6,182 nucleotides of DNA from Gammaproteobacteria bacterium (GCA_027451085.1 DAIDKA010000021.1:1-6182), one strand, 5' to 3'. Positions 1-6,088 are shown, counted from the first letter of the stretch. The notes: generated by a model not told the origin, from the letters alone. A program made the numbers and translations.

Positions 1-318
1 GTGGAAGCCATCGCCGCCGAAGGCTTCGAACGCATCCACCGCCAGAATCTGGTCGGCATGGGCGTACTGCCGCTGCAGTTCAAGGACGGCCAGAGTGCGC
101 AGAGCCTGGGACTCACCGGCAAGGAGACCTTCAGCATCGAAGGCGCGGGCGATCCGCAGCTGCGCGAGGTCAAGGTCACCGCCACGGCGGTGGACGGCAA
201 GGCCACGGTGTTCAGCGTGCGCGTGCGCATCGACACCCCGAAGGAGCAGGATTACTACCGCCACGGCGGCATCCTGCAATACGTCCTGCGCCAGCTGGCC
301 GCCGCCAAGGCCGCCTGA
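1..318 (+). CDS. acnA: Aconitate hydratase A, C-terminal end (partial)
   Basis: This is the last 105 residues of an AcnA/IRP-type aconitase, the 4Fe-4S enzyme that interconverts citrate and isocitrate via cis-aconitate in the cytosol. The fragment is the end of the swivelling domain 4. It opens with the segment FERIHRQNLVGMGVLPLQF, where the arginine and the NLVGMG loop belong to the substrate-binding region, and it ends with the family's hallmark tail DTPKEQDYYRHGGILQYVLR. The rest of the gene, including the cluster-binding cysteines, lies to the left of the window. The GTG at base 1 is therefore an internal valine codon and not a start. The stop is TGA at 316-318. A strong hairpin follows 13 bases later. 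The family call is firm. AcnA rather than AcnB is supported by the YYRHGGILQYVLRQL ending. Confidence 0.96.
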   Translation: MEAIAAEGFERIHRQNLVGMGVLPLQFKDGQSAQSLGLTGKETFSIEGAGDPQLREVKVTATAVDGKATVFSVRVRIDTPKEQDYYRHGGILQYVLRQLAAAKAA

Positions 319-331
319 GGACTCACGGAAA

Positions 332-357
332 CGGCGGCCGGGGCAGCCCGGCCGCTG
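332..357 (+). terminator. Strong GC hairpin after acnA, possible terminator or 3'-end stabiliser
   Basis: A perfect 9-bp stem, GCGGCCGGG (334-342) with CCCGGCCGC (347-355), closes on the tetraloop GCAG. A G-T and a C-G pair extend the stem to 332/357. It sits 13 bases after the aconitase stop. No T-run follows (next bases AACCTCCCGC), so it is not a canonical intrinsic terminator. It could stabilise the acnA mRNA 3' end or reduce read-through into the next gene, whose ATG is only 10 bases downstream. Confidence 0.5.
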
Positions 358-367
358 AACCTCCCGC

Positions 368-1054
368 ATGGGTATGGCAATGCCGCCTCCCGGCTCCGGC
401 CCGCTCCACCGGCGCCTCGCCGTCTTCGACCTCGATGGCACCATCACCCACCGTGACACCCTGTGGCCCTATGTGCGGGGGTTCCTGGCCAACAGCTGCC
501 GCAGCCGGCTGCGGCAGTTGCGGGTGCTGCCCACGGTGCTGGCCTTCCTCCTGGGCCGCGCGGATCACGGCGACGTCAAGCAGGCTTTCATCCGGGCCAC
601 GCTGGGCGGGGCGCGCCGGGCTGACATCGAAGCCTGGACCGCCCGCTTTATCGACCAGGTCGTGATGCGCAGCTGCTTCCCGCAGGCGCTGGCCGCCGTC
701 GCGGAGCATCGCTCCCGCGGTGATATCCTGGTGCTGATGAGCGCCAGCACGGACCTGTACGTGCCCGGCATCGGCCGCCGGCTGGGGTTCACCGAGACCA
801 TATGCACCGGCCTGCGCTGGAACAAGGACCGGCTTGAAGGCTCACTCACCACGCCCAACCGGCGCGGCGAGGAAAAGGTGCGCTGCTTCGAGGCCCTCAA
901 GGCCCGCCATCCGGGGCTGCCCACCGTGGCCTATGGCAACACCTGCAGCGACCTGCCGCACATGCAGCTTGCCGACGAGGCGCACCTGGTCAATGCGAGC
1001 GCGAAGGCGTGCCGGCAGGCGCGCAGGCTGGGGATCGACACCGGTCGCTGGTAG
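368..1054 (+). CDS. HAD-superfamily subfamily IB hydrolase (phosphoserine phosphatase-like)
   Basis: A 228-residue protein of the HAD-IB group of phosphomonoesterases, which act through a phospho-aspartate intermediate and Mg2+. Motif I is FDLDGT with nucleophile D21 and acid/base D23. Motif II is the serine in LVLMSAS (S125). The motif III lysine is probably K170 in RRGEEKVRCF. Motif IV is AYGNTCSDLPHM with D195. The region between motifs I and II is a helical C1 cap containing DHGDVKQAFIRATLGG, typical of this group, and the C-terminal GIDTGRW tail also fits. The first motif IV position is N191 rather than Asp; asparagine is also seen in this family. Substrate unknown: phosphoserine, a phospholipid head group or a small phosphate are all possible. 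No Shine-Dalgarno is evident. ATGs at 368, 374 and 380 are all possible starts because the fold begins only at about residue 16. It lies just after the acnA hairpin and converges with kynA. Confidence 0.9.
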   Translation: MGMAMPPPGSGPLHRRLAVFDLDGTITHRDTLWPYVRGFLANSCRSRLRQLRVLPTVLAFLLGRADHGDVKQAFIRATLGGARRADIEAWTARFIDQVVMRSCFPQALAAVAEHRSRGDILVLMSASTDLYVPGIGRRLGFTETICTGLRWNKDRLEGSLTTPNRRGEEKVRCFEALKARHPGLPTVAYGNTCSDLPHMQLADEAHLVNASAKACRQARRLGIDTGRW

Positions 1055-1093
1055 CCGCCTGCTGCAGCAGGCTTGCGCGGCGGTCGCAGCTAC
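1051..1093. repeat. REP-like imperfect inverted repeat across two convergent stop codons
   Basis: The outer arms are GTAGC (1051-1055) with GCTAC (1089-1093), and CCGCC (1055-1059) with GGCGG (1079-1083). They enclose a perfect 16-base palindrome GCCTGCTGCAGCAGGC at 1057-1072. The TAG of the HAD gene (1052-1054) lies in the left arm. The TAG of kynA (complement of 1090-1092) lies in the right arm. The core CAGCAGGCTTGCGCGGCG (1065-1082) recurs, minus two bases, on the minus strand at 6043-6058. It may act as a bidirectional transcription stop or mRNA stabiliser between the convergent genes. There is no T-run, so intrinsic termination is doubtful. Confidence 0.5.
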
Positions 1094-1950
1094 ATCGAGG
1101 TCCGCACCTGCCACAGTTCCGGGAAGAACTTCAGCTCCAGCGCCTTGGCCAGGTAGGACACGCCGCTGGTGCCGCCGGTGCCGCGCTTGTGGCCGATGAT
1201 GCGTTCGACGACCTTCAGGTGATGGAAGCGCCACAGCTGGAACTGGTGGTCGAGTTCGATCAGCCGTTCGGCGAGCTCGTACAGCTCCCATTCCTTGGCG
1301 GCGTTGTGATAGATGCCGAGCCAGGCGCCGGCCACCTGCTTGCTGGCCCGGTACGGCTGGGTGAAGTCCCGCGACAGGTGGTCCTCGGGAATGCCGTAGC
1401 CGCGGCGGCTGAGCAGCCGCAGCACCTCGTCGTACAGCGAGGGCGACTCCAGCGCCACCTTCAGCCGCGCGTGGTCTTCGGGGTGTTTTTTGTGCACGGT
1501 GATGTAGCCCGCGTTCTTGTTCCCCAGGGTGAACTCCAGCAGCCGGTACTGCACCGACTGGAAGCCCGAGGCACGGCCCAGGACATTGCGGAAGGCCGAG
1601 TAGTCCGCGGGCGTCATGGTGGCGAGCACGTCCCAGGTGTTCAGCAGCTGGGTCTGCACCCGCGCGATGCGGGTGAGCATCTTGAACGAGGGTCCCAGGT
1701 TGTCCCGCTGCACACAATCGACCACGGCGTTGAGCTCATGCAGGAACAGGCGCATCCACAGCTCCGCGGCCTGGTGCAGCACGATGAACATCATTTCATC
1801 GTGCTCGTAGGACAGGGGCTTCTGCGCATCGAGCAGCAGGGGCAGGCGCAGGTACTCCCCGTAGGACAGCGACGAGCCCAGGTCCCAGTGCACCGCCTCG
1901 TCGCTGAGGTCCACGCGCTCGGTCTTGTCGTAGGGCGGCTTGTTCATCAT
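1090..1950 (-). CDS. kynA: Tryptophan 2,3-dioxygenase
   Basis: A 286-residue haem enzyme that opens the indole ring of L-tryptophan with O2 to give N-formylkynurenine, the first step of the kynurenine pathway, in the cytosol as a homotetramer. Residues match the Xanthomonas campestris enzyme with a constant offset of four. The distal histidine H59 is in MFIVLHQAAELW. Y117 and R121 are in DYSAFR, where the arginine holds the substrate carboxylate. S128 is in ASGFQS. The proximal haem ligand H244 is in RFHHLKVVERIIG. T258 is in GTGGTSG. Length and ending (ELWQVRTSM) are complete. ATG 1950 is chosen because it overlaps the upstream metallopeptidase stop as ATGA; ATG 1947 is the next codon. Upstream residues in the same frame look unrelated to the family. 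With no good Shine-Dalgarno, expression probably depends on translational coupling. No kynB, kynU or kynurenine regulator is visible nearby. Confidence 0.97.
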   Translation of the reverse strand: MMNKPPYDKTERVDLSDEAVHWDLGSSLSYGEYLRLPLLLDAQKPLSYEHDEMMFIVLHQAAELWMRLFLHELNAVVDCVQRDNLGPSFKMLTRIARVQTQLLNTWDVLATMTPADYSAFRNVLGRASGFQSVQYRLLEFTLGNKNAGYITVHKKHPEDHARLKVALESPSLYDEVLRLLSRRGYGIPEDHLSRDFTQPYRASKQVAGAWLGIYHNAAKEWELYELAERLIELDHQFQLWRFHHLKVVERIIGHKRGTGGTSGVSYLAKALELKFFPELWQVRTSM

Positions 1951-2678
1951 GCGTCCGTGGCGGCAAAAACCCAGGATGGTACATGGCGCCAGCCCTGCAG
2001 CAGCTGCCGGTCCAGCGTGCGCCACTGCGGGCAGCAGGAGGCAACGCAGGCCCAGAAGCGCGGCGAGTGGTTCATGTGCCGGGTGTGGGACAGCTCATGC
2101 ACCAGCAGGTAGCGCACGACCTCGGGCGGCTGGAACAGCAGGCAGACGTTGAGGCTGATCGTACCCCGGGACGAACAGCTGCCCCAGCGGGTGCGCTGGC
2201 GCCGGATCACCACCTTGCCATAGCTGAAGCCGTGCTCGCGTGCCACCTGCGCCAGCAGTGGTTCCAGCACCGCCTGGGCCCGGTCCATGAGCCACTCCAG
2301 CAGCTTCTCCCGCAGCGCCGCCGGCCCGCCCTCGCCGCTGACGATCAGCAGGTGGTCGTAGGTCGCCAGGCGCAGCCGCCCGCCGCCCCCGGCCAGGTGC
2401 AGGCGCCAGCGCTCGGCGCTGGCCGCCGTCTCGATGTTCTCAGGCGGAAACGGCTGTTGCGGCGGCCGCGAACGCAGGGCGGCGGCCCGCCGGTCCTCGA
2501 TCCAGCCGCGGTGAGCCTCGATGAAGCGCTGCACCGCGCCCGGCGGGGTGCGCGGAGGCACCACCACCTCCACCCGCCCGGTACGATGTACGCGCACGGC
2601 CAGGCGGCGGGCACGGGCGCTCTCGCGCACCGCCCAGGGCGCTGTGTCGTTGTCGGACAAAAGGGAAAGCTGGTTCAA
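1947..2678 (-). CDS. YgjP/DUF45-type zinc metallopeptidase (SprT/M48-like)
   Basis: A 243-residue member of the YgjP-like family of predicted zinc-dependent metalloproteases. The active site is HELSH (H194, E195, H198), followed by TRHMNHSPRFW, in which a histidine (H201 or H204) is the likely third metal ligand. The upstream segment IRRQRTRWGSCSSRGTISLN (about 160-179) is the conserved RWGSCS block of the family. The N-terminal part (about 15-45) carries the ARARRLAVRV and VEVVVPPRTP strands. There is no signal peptide or membrane segment, so it should be cytosolic; its biological substrate is not known. The only in-frame starts upstream of the conserved WAVRES are TTG at 2678 and TTG at 2660; an in-frame stop at 2736-2738 rules out anything longer. 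Neither has a clear Shine-Dalgarno. The gene overlaps kynA by 4 bases downstream and abuts the divergent ABC gene upstream. Confidence 0.88.
   Translation of the reverse strand: MNQLSLLSDNDTAPWAVRESARARRLAVRVHRTGRVEVVVPPRTPPGAVQRFIEAHRGWIEDRRAAALRSRPPQQPFPPENIETAASAERWRLHLAGGGGRLRLATYDHLLIVSGEGGPAALREKLLEWLMDRAQAVLEPLLAQVAREHGFSYGKVVIRRQRTRWGSCSSRGTISLNVCLLFQPPEVVRYLLVHELSHTRHMNHSPRFWACVASCCPQWRTLDRQLLQGWRHVPSWVFAATDA
2661..2666 (+). promoter_or_regulatory. Ribosome binding site for the ABC ATPase gene
   Basis: AAGGGA lies 11 bases before ATG 2678 and 20 bases before the alternative ATG 2687, which favours 2678 as the start. The site is inside the first codons of the divergent metallopeptidase gene, so promoter and ribosome-binding signals for each gene must lie in the other gene's coding sequence. 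Confidence 0.5.
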
Positions 2679-3433
2679 TGGCGCACATGATAATCGACAA
2701 CCGCGCGCACGCCGACTCCGTGCCCCTCCTGGCGGTCAAGGGTCTGGTCAAGCAATATCCCGGTGGCGTCACCGCCGTGGACGGCCTGTCCTTCACCGTG
2801 CGCGAGGGCACCTGCTTCGGCCTGCTGGGCCCCAACGGCGCCGGCAAGAGCACCACCATCGAGATCATGGAGGGCATCCTCAGCCCCACCGCCGGGGAGG
2901 TCCGCTACCGCGGCGAGCCCCTGGGGAGGCGCTTCCAGGCCGAGGCCGGCATCCTGTTCCAGAAAACAGCGTTGCAGGACTTTCTGTCCGTGCGCCAGAC
3001 CCTCGCGCTGTTCCGCAGCCTGTACGACCAGGGGATGTCCGTAGACGCGGCCATCAAGCTGTGCGCGCTGGAAAACCTGGTGGACCGGGACAACAAGAAG
3101 CTCTCCGGCGGGCAGCTGCAGCGGCTGCTGCTGGCAGTGGCACTGATCAACGACCCGGCCATCGTGTTCCTGGACGAGCCCACCACGGGACTTGACCCGC
3201 AGGCGCGGCGCCGGTTCTGGGAGCTGGTGCAGTCCATCAAGGCGCAGCGCAAGACCGTGATCCTGACCACGCACTACATGGAGGAAGCCCAGCTGCTGTG
3301 CGATGACATCGTGATCGTGGACCATGGGCGCATCATCGCTCAGGGCACCCCGCCCCAGCTGCTGGCCGAATACGGCGTGGCGAACCTGGAGGAACTGTTC
3401 CTGAAGCTCACCGGCGAGGCGCTGCGCTCATGA
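2678..3433 (+). CDS. ABC-2 type exporter, ATP-binding subunit (CcmA/DrrA/NodI-like)
   Basis: A 251-residue single nucleotide-binding domain that powers the adjacent permease. All motifs are intact: Walker A GPNGAGKST (51-59, K57), Q-loop Q95 in ILFQKT, signature LSGGQ (142-146), Walker B IVFLDEP with D166 and E167, D-loop GLDP (171-174) and switch histidine H199 in ILTTHYMEEA. The REGTCFGLLGPNGAGKSTTI context and THYMEEA are typical of CcmA-type ATPases of ABC-2 exporters of drugs, lipids or glycans. There is no C-terminal extension. The first 15 or so residues precede the domain and are not conserved-looking. The last codons overlap the permease start (ATGA), so the two are translationally coupled and should form a 2+2 complex at the inner membrane. 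The cargo cannot be read from the sequence. Confidence 0.95.
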   Translation: MAHMIIDNRAHADSVPLLAVKGLVKQYPGGVTAVDGLSFTVREGTCFGLLGPNGAGKSTTIEIMEGILSPTAGEVRYRGEPLGRRFQAEAGILFQKTALQDFLSVRQTLALFRSLYDQGMSVDAAIKLCALENLVDRDNKKLSGGQLQRLLLAVALINDPAIVFLDEPTTGLDPQARRRFWELVQSIKAQRKTVILTTHYMEEAQLLCDDIVIVDHGRIIAQGTPPQLLAEYGVANLEELFLKLTGEALRS

Positions 3434-4455
3434 ACAACCTGAACAGGGGATTCAGCCTGCGCCGGCTGCTGGCGGTCTGGCACGCCCGCAACCTCGAGTT
3501 CGTGCGCGACCGCGCCTCCCTGATCTTCACCGTCGGGGTGCCGGTCGCGCTGGTGATCGCCATGGGCATCATCTTCGGCGGGCCGCCGCGCCCGCTGTTC
3601 AAGGTCGGGGTGCTGGGGCCACAACAGAACTACGCGTTCCTGCACGAGCGCTACTTCCAGTTCGTGCCCGAGCACAACCCGGCCGAGGCCGTCCATGCCG
3701 TGTCCCGCGCCGACCTCGACCTGCTGCTGGACCTGCGCGGCCGGCCCGCGCGCTACTGGTCGGTGCAGGACTCCCCCAAGGGCTACGTGGCCGAGAAGCT
3801 GCTGCTGCAGGCGGACCCGCAGGCTCAGCGGCAACCCATCACCGGCAGCGCCGTGCGCTACATCGACTGGCTGTTTCCCGGCGTGCTGGGCATGAACATG
3901 ATGTTCACCTGCATCATGGGCGCCGGCTACGTGGTGGTGCGCTACCGCAAGAACGGCTTCCTGAAGCGCCTGTCGGCAACGCCGGTGACGGCCTTCGAGT
4001 TCCTCACCGCGCAGGTGCTGTCGCGCCTGGGACTGACCCTGGCCATCACGCTGATCCTGTACCTGGGCGTCGGTACCGTGATCGGCTTCCACAGCGTCGG
4101 CAGCCCCGCCCTGCTGTTGCTGATCGCCGTCCTGGGCTGCCTGTCGCTCATCGCCTTCGGCCTGATCATCGCCGCGCGCTTCGCCAGCGAGGAACTCGTG
4201 GGCGGCATGCTGAACCTGCTGACCTGGCCCATGATGCTGCTGTCGGGCATCTGGTTCTCGCTCGAAGGCTCCCCGCGCTGGCTGCAATGGCTCGCGCAGG
4301 TCCTGCCGCTGACGCACATTCTGCACGCCACGCGCGCTGTGGCCCTGGACGGCGCCGGCATCGGCGGCATCCTGCCCGACCTCGCCTATCTCGGCGGCAC
4401 CACCCTGCTGTTCTTGGGTGTAGGCGCGCTGACCTTCCGCTGGCGCAGCGACTGA
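3430..4455 (+). CDS. ABC-2 type exporter, permease subunit
   Basis: A 341-residue inner-membrane protein with ABC-2 topology. A short cytosolic N-terminus with the connector-like RNLEFVRDRASLIF is followed by TM1 (about 31-50) and a soluble, probably periplasmic region of about 95 residues. Five more hydrophobic segments follow, at about 148-170, 200-221, 226-249, 256-278 and 317-336. Typical landmarks are LFPGVLGMNMMF (148-159), the cytosolic YRKNGFLKRLSATP (172-185) and LPLTHILHATRA (292-303). GCGAGG at 3414-3419 is a reasonable ribosome-binding site, and the start overlaps the ATPase stop. The large loop after TM1 is the usual arrangement in DrrB/YhhJ-like permeases. Substrate unknown: drug-like molecules, lipids or cell-envelope precursors are candidates. 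The gene ends 44 bases before the threonine aldolase gene, which may or may not share its transcript. Confidence 0.92.
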   Translation: MNNLNRGFSLRRLLAVWHARNLEFVRDRASLIFTVGVPVALVIAMGIIFGGPPRPLFKVGVLGPQQNYAFLHERYFQFVPEHNPAEAVHAVSRADLDLLLDLRGRPARYWSVQDSPKGYVAEKLLLQADPQAQRQPITGSAVRYIDWLFPGVLGMNMMFTCIMGAGYVVVRYRKNGFLKRLSATPVTAFEFLTAQVLSRLGLTLAITLILYLGVGTVIGFHSVGSPALLLLIAVLGCLSLIAFGLIIAARFASEELVGGMLNLLTWPMMLLSGIWFSLEGSPRWLQWLAQVLPLTHILHATRAVALDGAGIGGILPDLAYLGGTTLLFLGVGALTFRWRSD

Positions 4456-4459
4456 GCAA

Positions 4460-4475
4460 GCCCGCCGAGGCGGGC
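4460..4475 (+). terminator. Small GC hairpin between ABC permease and threonine aldolase
   Basis: GCCCGC (4460-4465) pairs with GCGGGC (4470-4475) around the loop CGAG, starting 4 bases after the permease stop. No T-run follows (next bases AGGTACTGAC), so it is a weak terminator candidate at best. It could partly separate aldolase expression from the exporter, or stabilise the exporter mRNA. Confidence 0.3.
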
Positions 4476-4489
4476 AGGTACTGACTTTC

Positions 4490-4494
4490 AAGGA
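4490..4494 (+). promoter_or_regulatory. Ribosome binding site for the threonine aldolase gene
   Basis: AAGGA lies 5 bases upstream of ATG 4500. It is the clearest Shine-Dalgarno match in the window and fixes the aldolase start. Confidence 0.7.
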
Positions 4495-4499
4495 CTCCC

Positions 4500-5537
4500 A
4501 TGGCGGCATTCAATCCAGACCTCGCCTTCTTTTCCGACAACACCGCGGGCGTCGCGCCGCAACTGCTGGCCGCCATCGGCGCGGCCGGCAGCGGCGCGTG
4601 CAAGTCCTACGGGGACGATCCCTGGACCCTGAAGCTGGACGAGGCTTTCAGCGCCTGGTTCGGCACCCCGGTGAAGGTCTTTGTCGTCACCACCGGCACG
4701 GCCGCCAATGCGCTGGCGCTCGCCACCCTGAGTCCTCCCTATGGCTGCGTGTACGCCCACAGCGGCGCGCACGTGGTCGAGGATGAATGCGGCGCGGTCG
4801 AGTTCTTCTCCGGCGGCGCGCGCCTGAAGCTGGTGCCGGGCGCCGCGGGGCGCATGATCCCCGCGACACTCGCTGACTGCATCGAGGAACAGGCCGTCAG
4901 CGTGCACTCGGTGCAACCCGCCGCCGTCACACTCACCCAGGCCACCGAACTGGGCACCGTGTACCGTCCGCAGGATGTGGCCGCGCTGAGCGCCGTGGCG
5001 CGGCGCCACGGCCTGAAGGTGCACATGGACGGCGCCCGCATCGCCAATGCCTTGGCTTTTCTCAACTGCCACCCGGGGGACATCACCTGGCGCGCCGGCG
5101 TCGATGTCCTGTCCTTCGGCGCCACCAAGAACGGCGCCCTGGCGGCCGAGGCCGTGGTGTTCTTCGATCCCACCGCGGCGCGCGACTTCGAACTGCGCCG
5201 CAAGCGCGCGGGCCACCTGCTGTCCAAGTCCCGCTTTGCCGCAGCCCAACTGCTCGCCTACCTCGACAGCGGCGTGTGGCTGCGCAATGCGCAGCATGCC
5301 AATCGCCTGGCCCGCCGCATCGGGGATGCCGCCGGCGCCCTGCTGCTGCAGCCGGTGGAGGCCAATGAGGTATTCCTCCGGCTGGCAGATGCGCGCAAGG
5401 ACGCGTTGCGTGCCGCCGGCTTCGGGTTCTACGACTGGGGCGCGGCGGCCAGTGGCGAGGCCCGCTTCGTCGCCTCCTGGAACCAGGATGAGGCCGGGGT
5501 GCAGCGGTTGTGCGAGGCACTCAGCCAGCACGCCTGA
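4500..5537 (+). CDS. ltaE: Low-specificity L-threonine aldolase (PLP-dependent)
   Basis: A 345-residue fold-type I PLP enzyme of the beta-eliminating lyase/threonine aldolase family. It cleaves L-threonine or L-allo-threonine to glycine and acetaldehyde in the cytosol, and also accepts other beta-hydroxy amino acids. Landmarks in order are FFSDNTAGVAP near the N-terminus, the phosphate-binding TTGTAANALAL (about 64-74), HSGAHVVEDECGAVEF (about 82-97), HMDGARIANA with D177, which contacts the pyridine nitrogen, and R180, and SFGATKNGA with K210 as the Schiff-base lysine. The length of about 345 fits the Pseudomonas-type enzyme rather than the slightly shorter E. coli LtaE. A strong Shine-Dalgarno decides the start. 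The gene follows the exporter on the same strand but has its own signals. A related activity, such as phenylserine aldolase, cannot be excluded; the gene symbol marks the family. Confidence 0.93.
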   Translation: MAAFNPDLAFFSDNTAGVAPQLLAAIGAAGSGACKSYGDDPWTLKLDEAFSAWFGTPVKVFVVTTGTAANALALATLSPPYGCVYAHSGAHVVEDECGAVEFFSGGARLKLVPGAAGRMIPATLADCIEEQAVSVHSVQPAAVTLTQATELGTVYRPQDVAALSAVARRHGLKVHMDGARIANALAFLNCHPGDITWRAGVDVLSFGATKNGALAAEAVVFFDPTAARDFELRRKRAGHLLSKSRFAAAQLLAYLDSGVWLRNAQHANRLARRIGDAAGALLLQPVEANEVFLRLADARKDALRAAGFGFYDWGAAASGEARFVASWNQDEAGVQRLCEALSQHA

Positions 5538-5539
5538 GC

Positions 5540-5552
5540 CCGCCACCGGCGG
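5540..5552. terminator. Short hairpin between convergent aldolase and GFA genes
   Basis: CCGCC (5540-5544) and GGCGG (5548-5552) flank ACC, in the 27-base gap between the two convergent stop codons. The stem is only 5 bp and there is no T-run on either strand. It is listed as the only structure visible at this transcript boundary. Confidence 0.25.
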
Positions 5553-5564
5553 ACCTGCGATCCC

Positions 5565-5999
5565 TCAGGTGGCGCCGCGGTCCGGCAATTTCTCGAACCG
5601 TGGCAAGGCCGGATCAAACCGGTCCCAGGGCAGCGCATCCTTGGCGTACACCACGCTCTCCGGATGTACCCGGGCCGGATCATCCAGCGACCCGGCCTGG
5701 ATCATGATCAACTCTCCGGGCAGGGTTCCCGAGGTATACAGGCGGCCGCCGCAGTTGCCGCAGAAGTGCCGCACGACATCGCCGCCGGACTCACCCCGGG
5801 ACTGGAAGGTCTTCGGAGTCCCCGCGGTGATCTGCAACTGGCTGCGATGCACGCCCACGATGGTGGTGTGCCCGGTGCCCGTGGCTTTCTGGCAGTCCTT
5901 GCAGCAGCACTGACTGACGAACAGCGCCGGTCCGCGCAAGGAGTACCGCACCTGGCCGCACAGGCAGCCCCCTGGCAATGCTTCCGTGAATTCCTGCAT
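5565..5999 (-). CDS. GFA-domain zinc protein (glutathione-dependent formaldehyde-activating-like)
   Basis: A 144-residue protein of the GFA/CENP-V fold. The zinc-ligand pattern is complete. C12 and C14 in GGCLCGQVRYS, with C80 and C83 in RHFCGNCG, form the structural site. C31, C33 and C36 in CCCKDCQK form the second site, which in Paracoccus Gfa lies next to the glutathione-binding region. The later LYTSGTLPG and IQAGSLDDPARVHPESVVY segments are typical of the family. The name derives from Gfa, proposed to promote S-hydroxymethylglutathione formation. Most homologues are uncharacterised and no formaldehyde-oxidation genes are nearby, so the function here is open. ATG 5999 is preferred because the conserved GGCLCG begins 10 residues later. 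A TTG at 6035 would add 12 residues with no family resemblance. The Shine-Dalgarno is weak. It probably forms a monocistronic unit. Confidence 0.88.
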   Translation of the reverse strand: MQEFTEALPGGCLCGQVRYSLRGPALFVSQCCCKDCQKATGTGHTTIVGVHRSQLQITAGTPKTFQSRGESGGDVVRHFCGNCGGRLYTSGTLPGELIMIQAGSLDDPARVHPESVVYAKDALPWDRFDPALPRFEKLPDRGAT

Positions 6000-6040
6000 G
6001 AAACCCGCCACCGTATTGTGATTACACGGCGCCAAGCATA

Positions 6041-6088
6041 CTCGCCGCGAGCCTGCTGGCGCGAGCGATGCAGCTTAGTAGTAGCTAC
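6041..6088 (-). repeat. REP-like hairpin upstream of the GFA gene
   Basis: CTCGC (6041-6045) pairs with GCGAG (6061-6065), and inside it GCC (6051-6053) pairs with GGC (6058-6060). CGCCGCGAGCCTGCTG (6043-6058) matches the complement of 1065-1082 except for a 2-base gap. In that orientation both copies have a GTAGC motif before the core, here within GTAGCTAC at 6081-6088. This suggests a dispersed palindromic element of the genome. It would sit in the 5' region of the GFA transcript or promoter. Confidence 0.35.

Noticed and set aside
1..3. GTG at base 1 as a start codon of a small 105-residue gene
   Set aside because: The translation is the internal C-terminal domain of aconitase, so the GTG is an internal valine codon cut by the window edge.
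938..952. N191 in HAD motif IV as a sign of an inactive enzyme
   Set aside because: The essential aspartate D195 is present, and asparagine at the first position also occurs in HAD-IB proteins.
1009..2112. A 367-codon plus-strand open frame across kynA
   Set aside because: It is antisense to kynA, whose catalytic residues are all present, and it also crosses the stop-codon repeat. The translation has no domain.
1983..2690. A 235-codon plus-strand open frame across the metallopeptidase gene
   Set aside because: It is antisense to the HELSH-containing protein, and its composition is typical of a shadow frame.
3340..4509. A 389-codon minus-strand open frame opposite the ABC permease
   Set aside because: It lies antisense to a clearly recognisable membrane protein. 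Its translation is rich in Q, H, A and G with no domain, as expected for a shadow frame in GC-rich DNA.
4488..5546. A 352-codon minus-strand open frame opposite the threonine aldolase
   Set aside because: The plus strand encodes an enzyme with all PLP motifs and a good ribosome-binding site. The antisense product has no recognisable motif.
6015..6027. TTGTGATTACAC as a CRP-type operator upstream of the GFA gene
   Set aside because: Only one half-site resembles TGTGA and no matching TCACA lies at the required spacing.
6000..6035. TTG 6035 as the start of the GFA protein
   Set aside because: It adds 12 residues unrelated to the family, while ATG 5999 gives the usual length.
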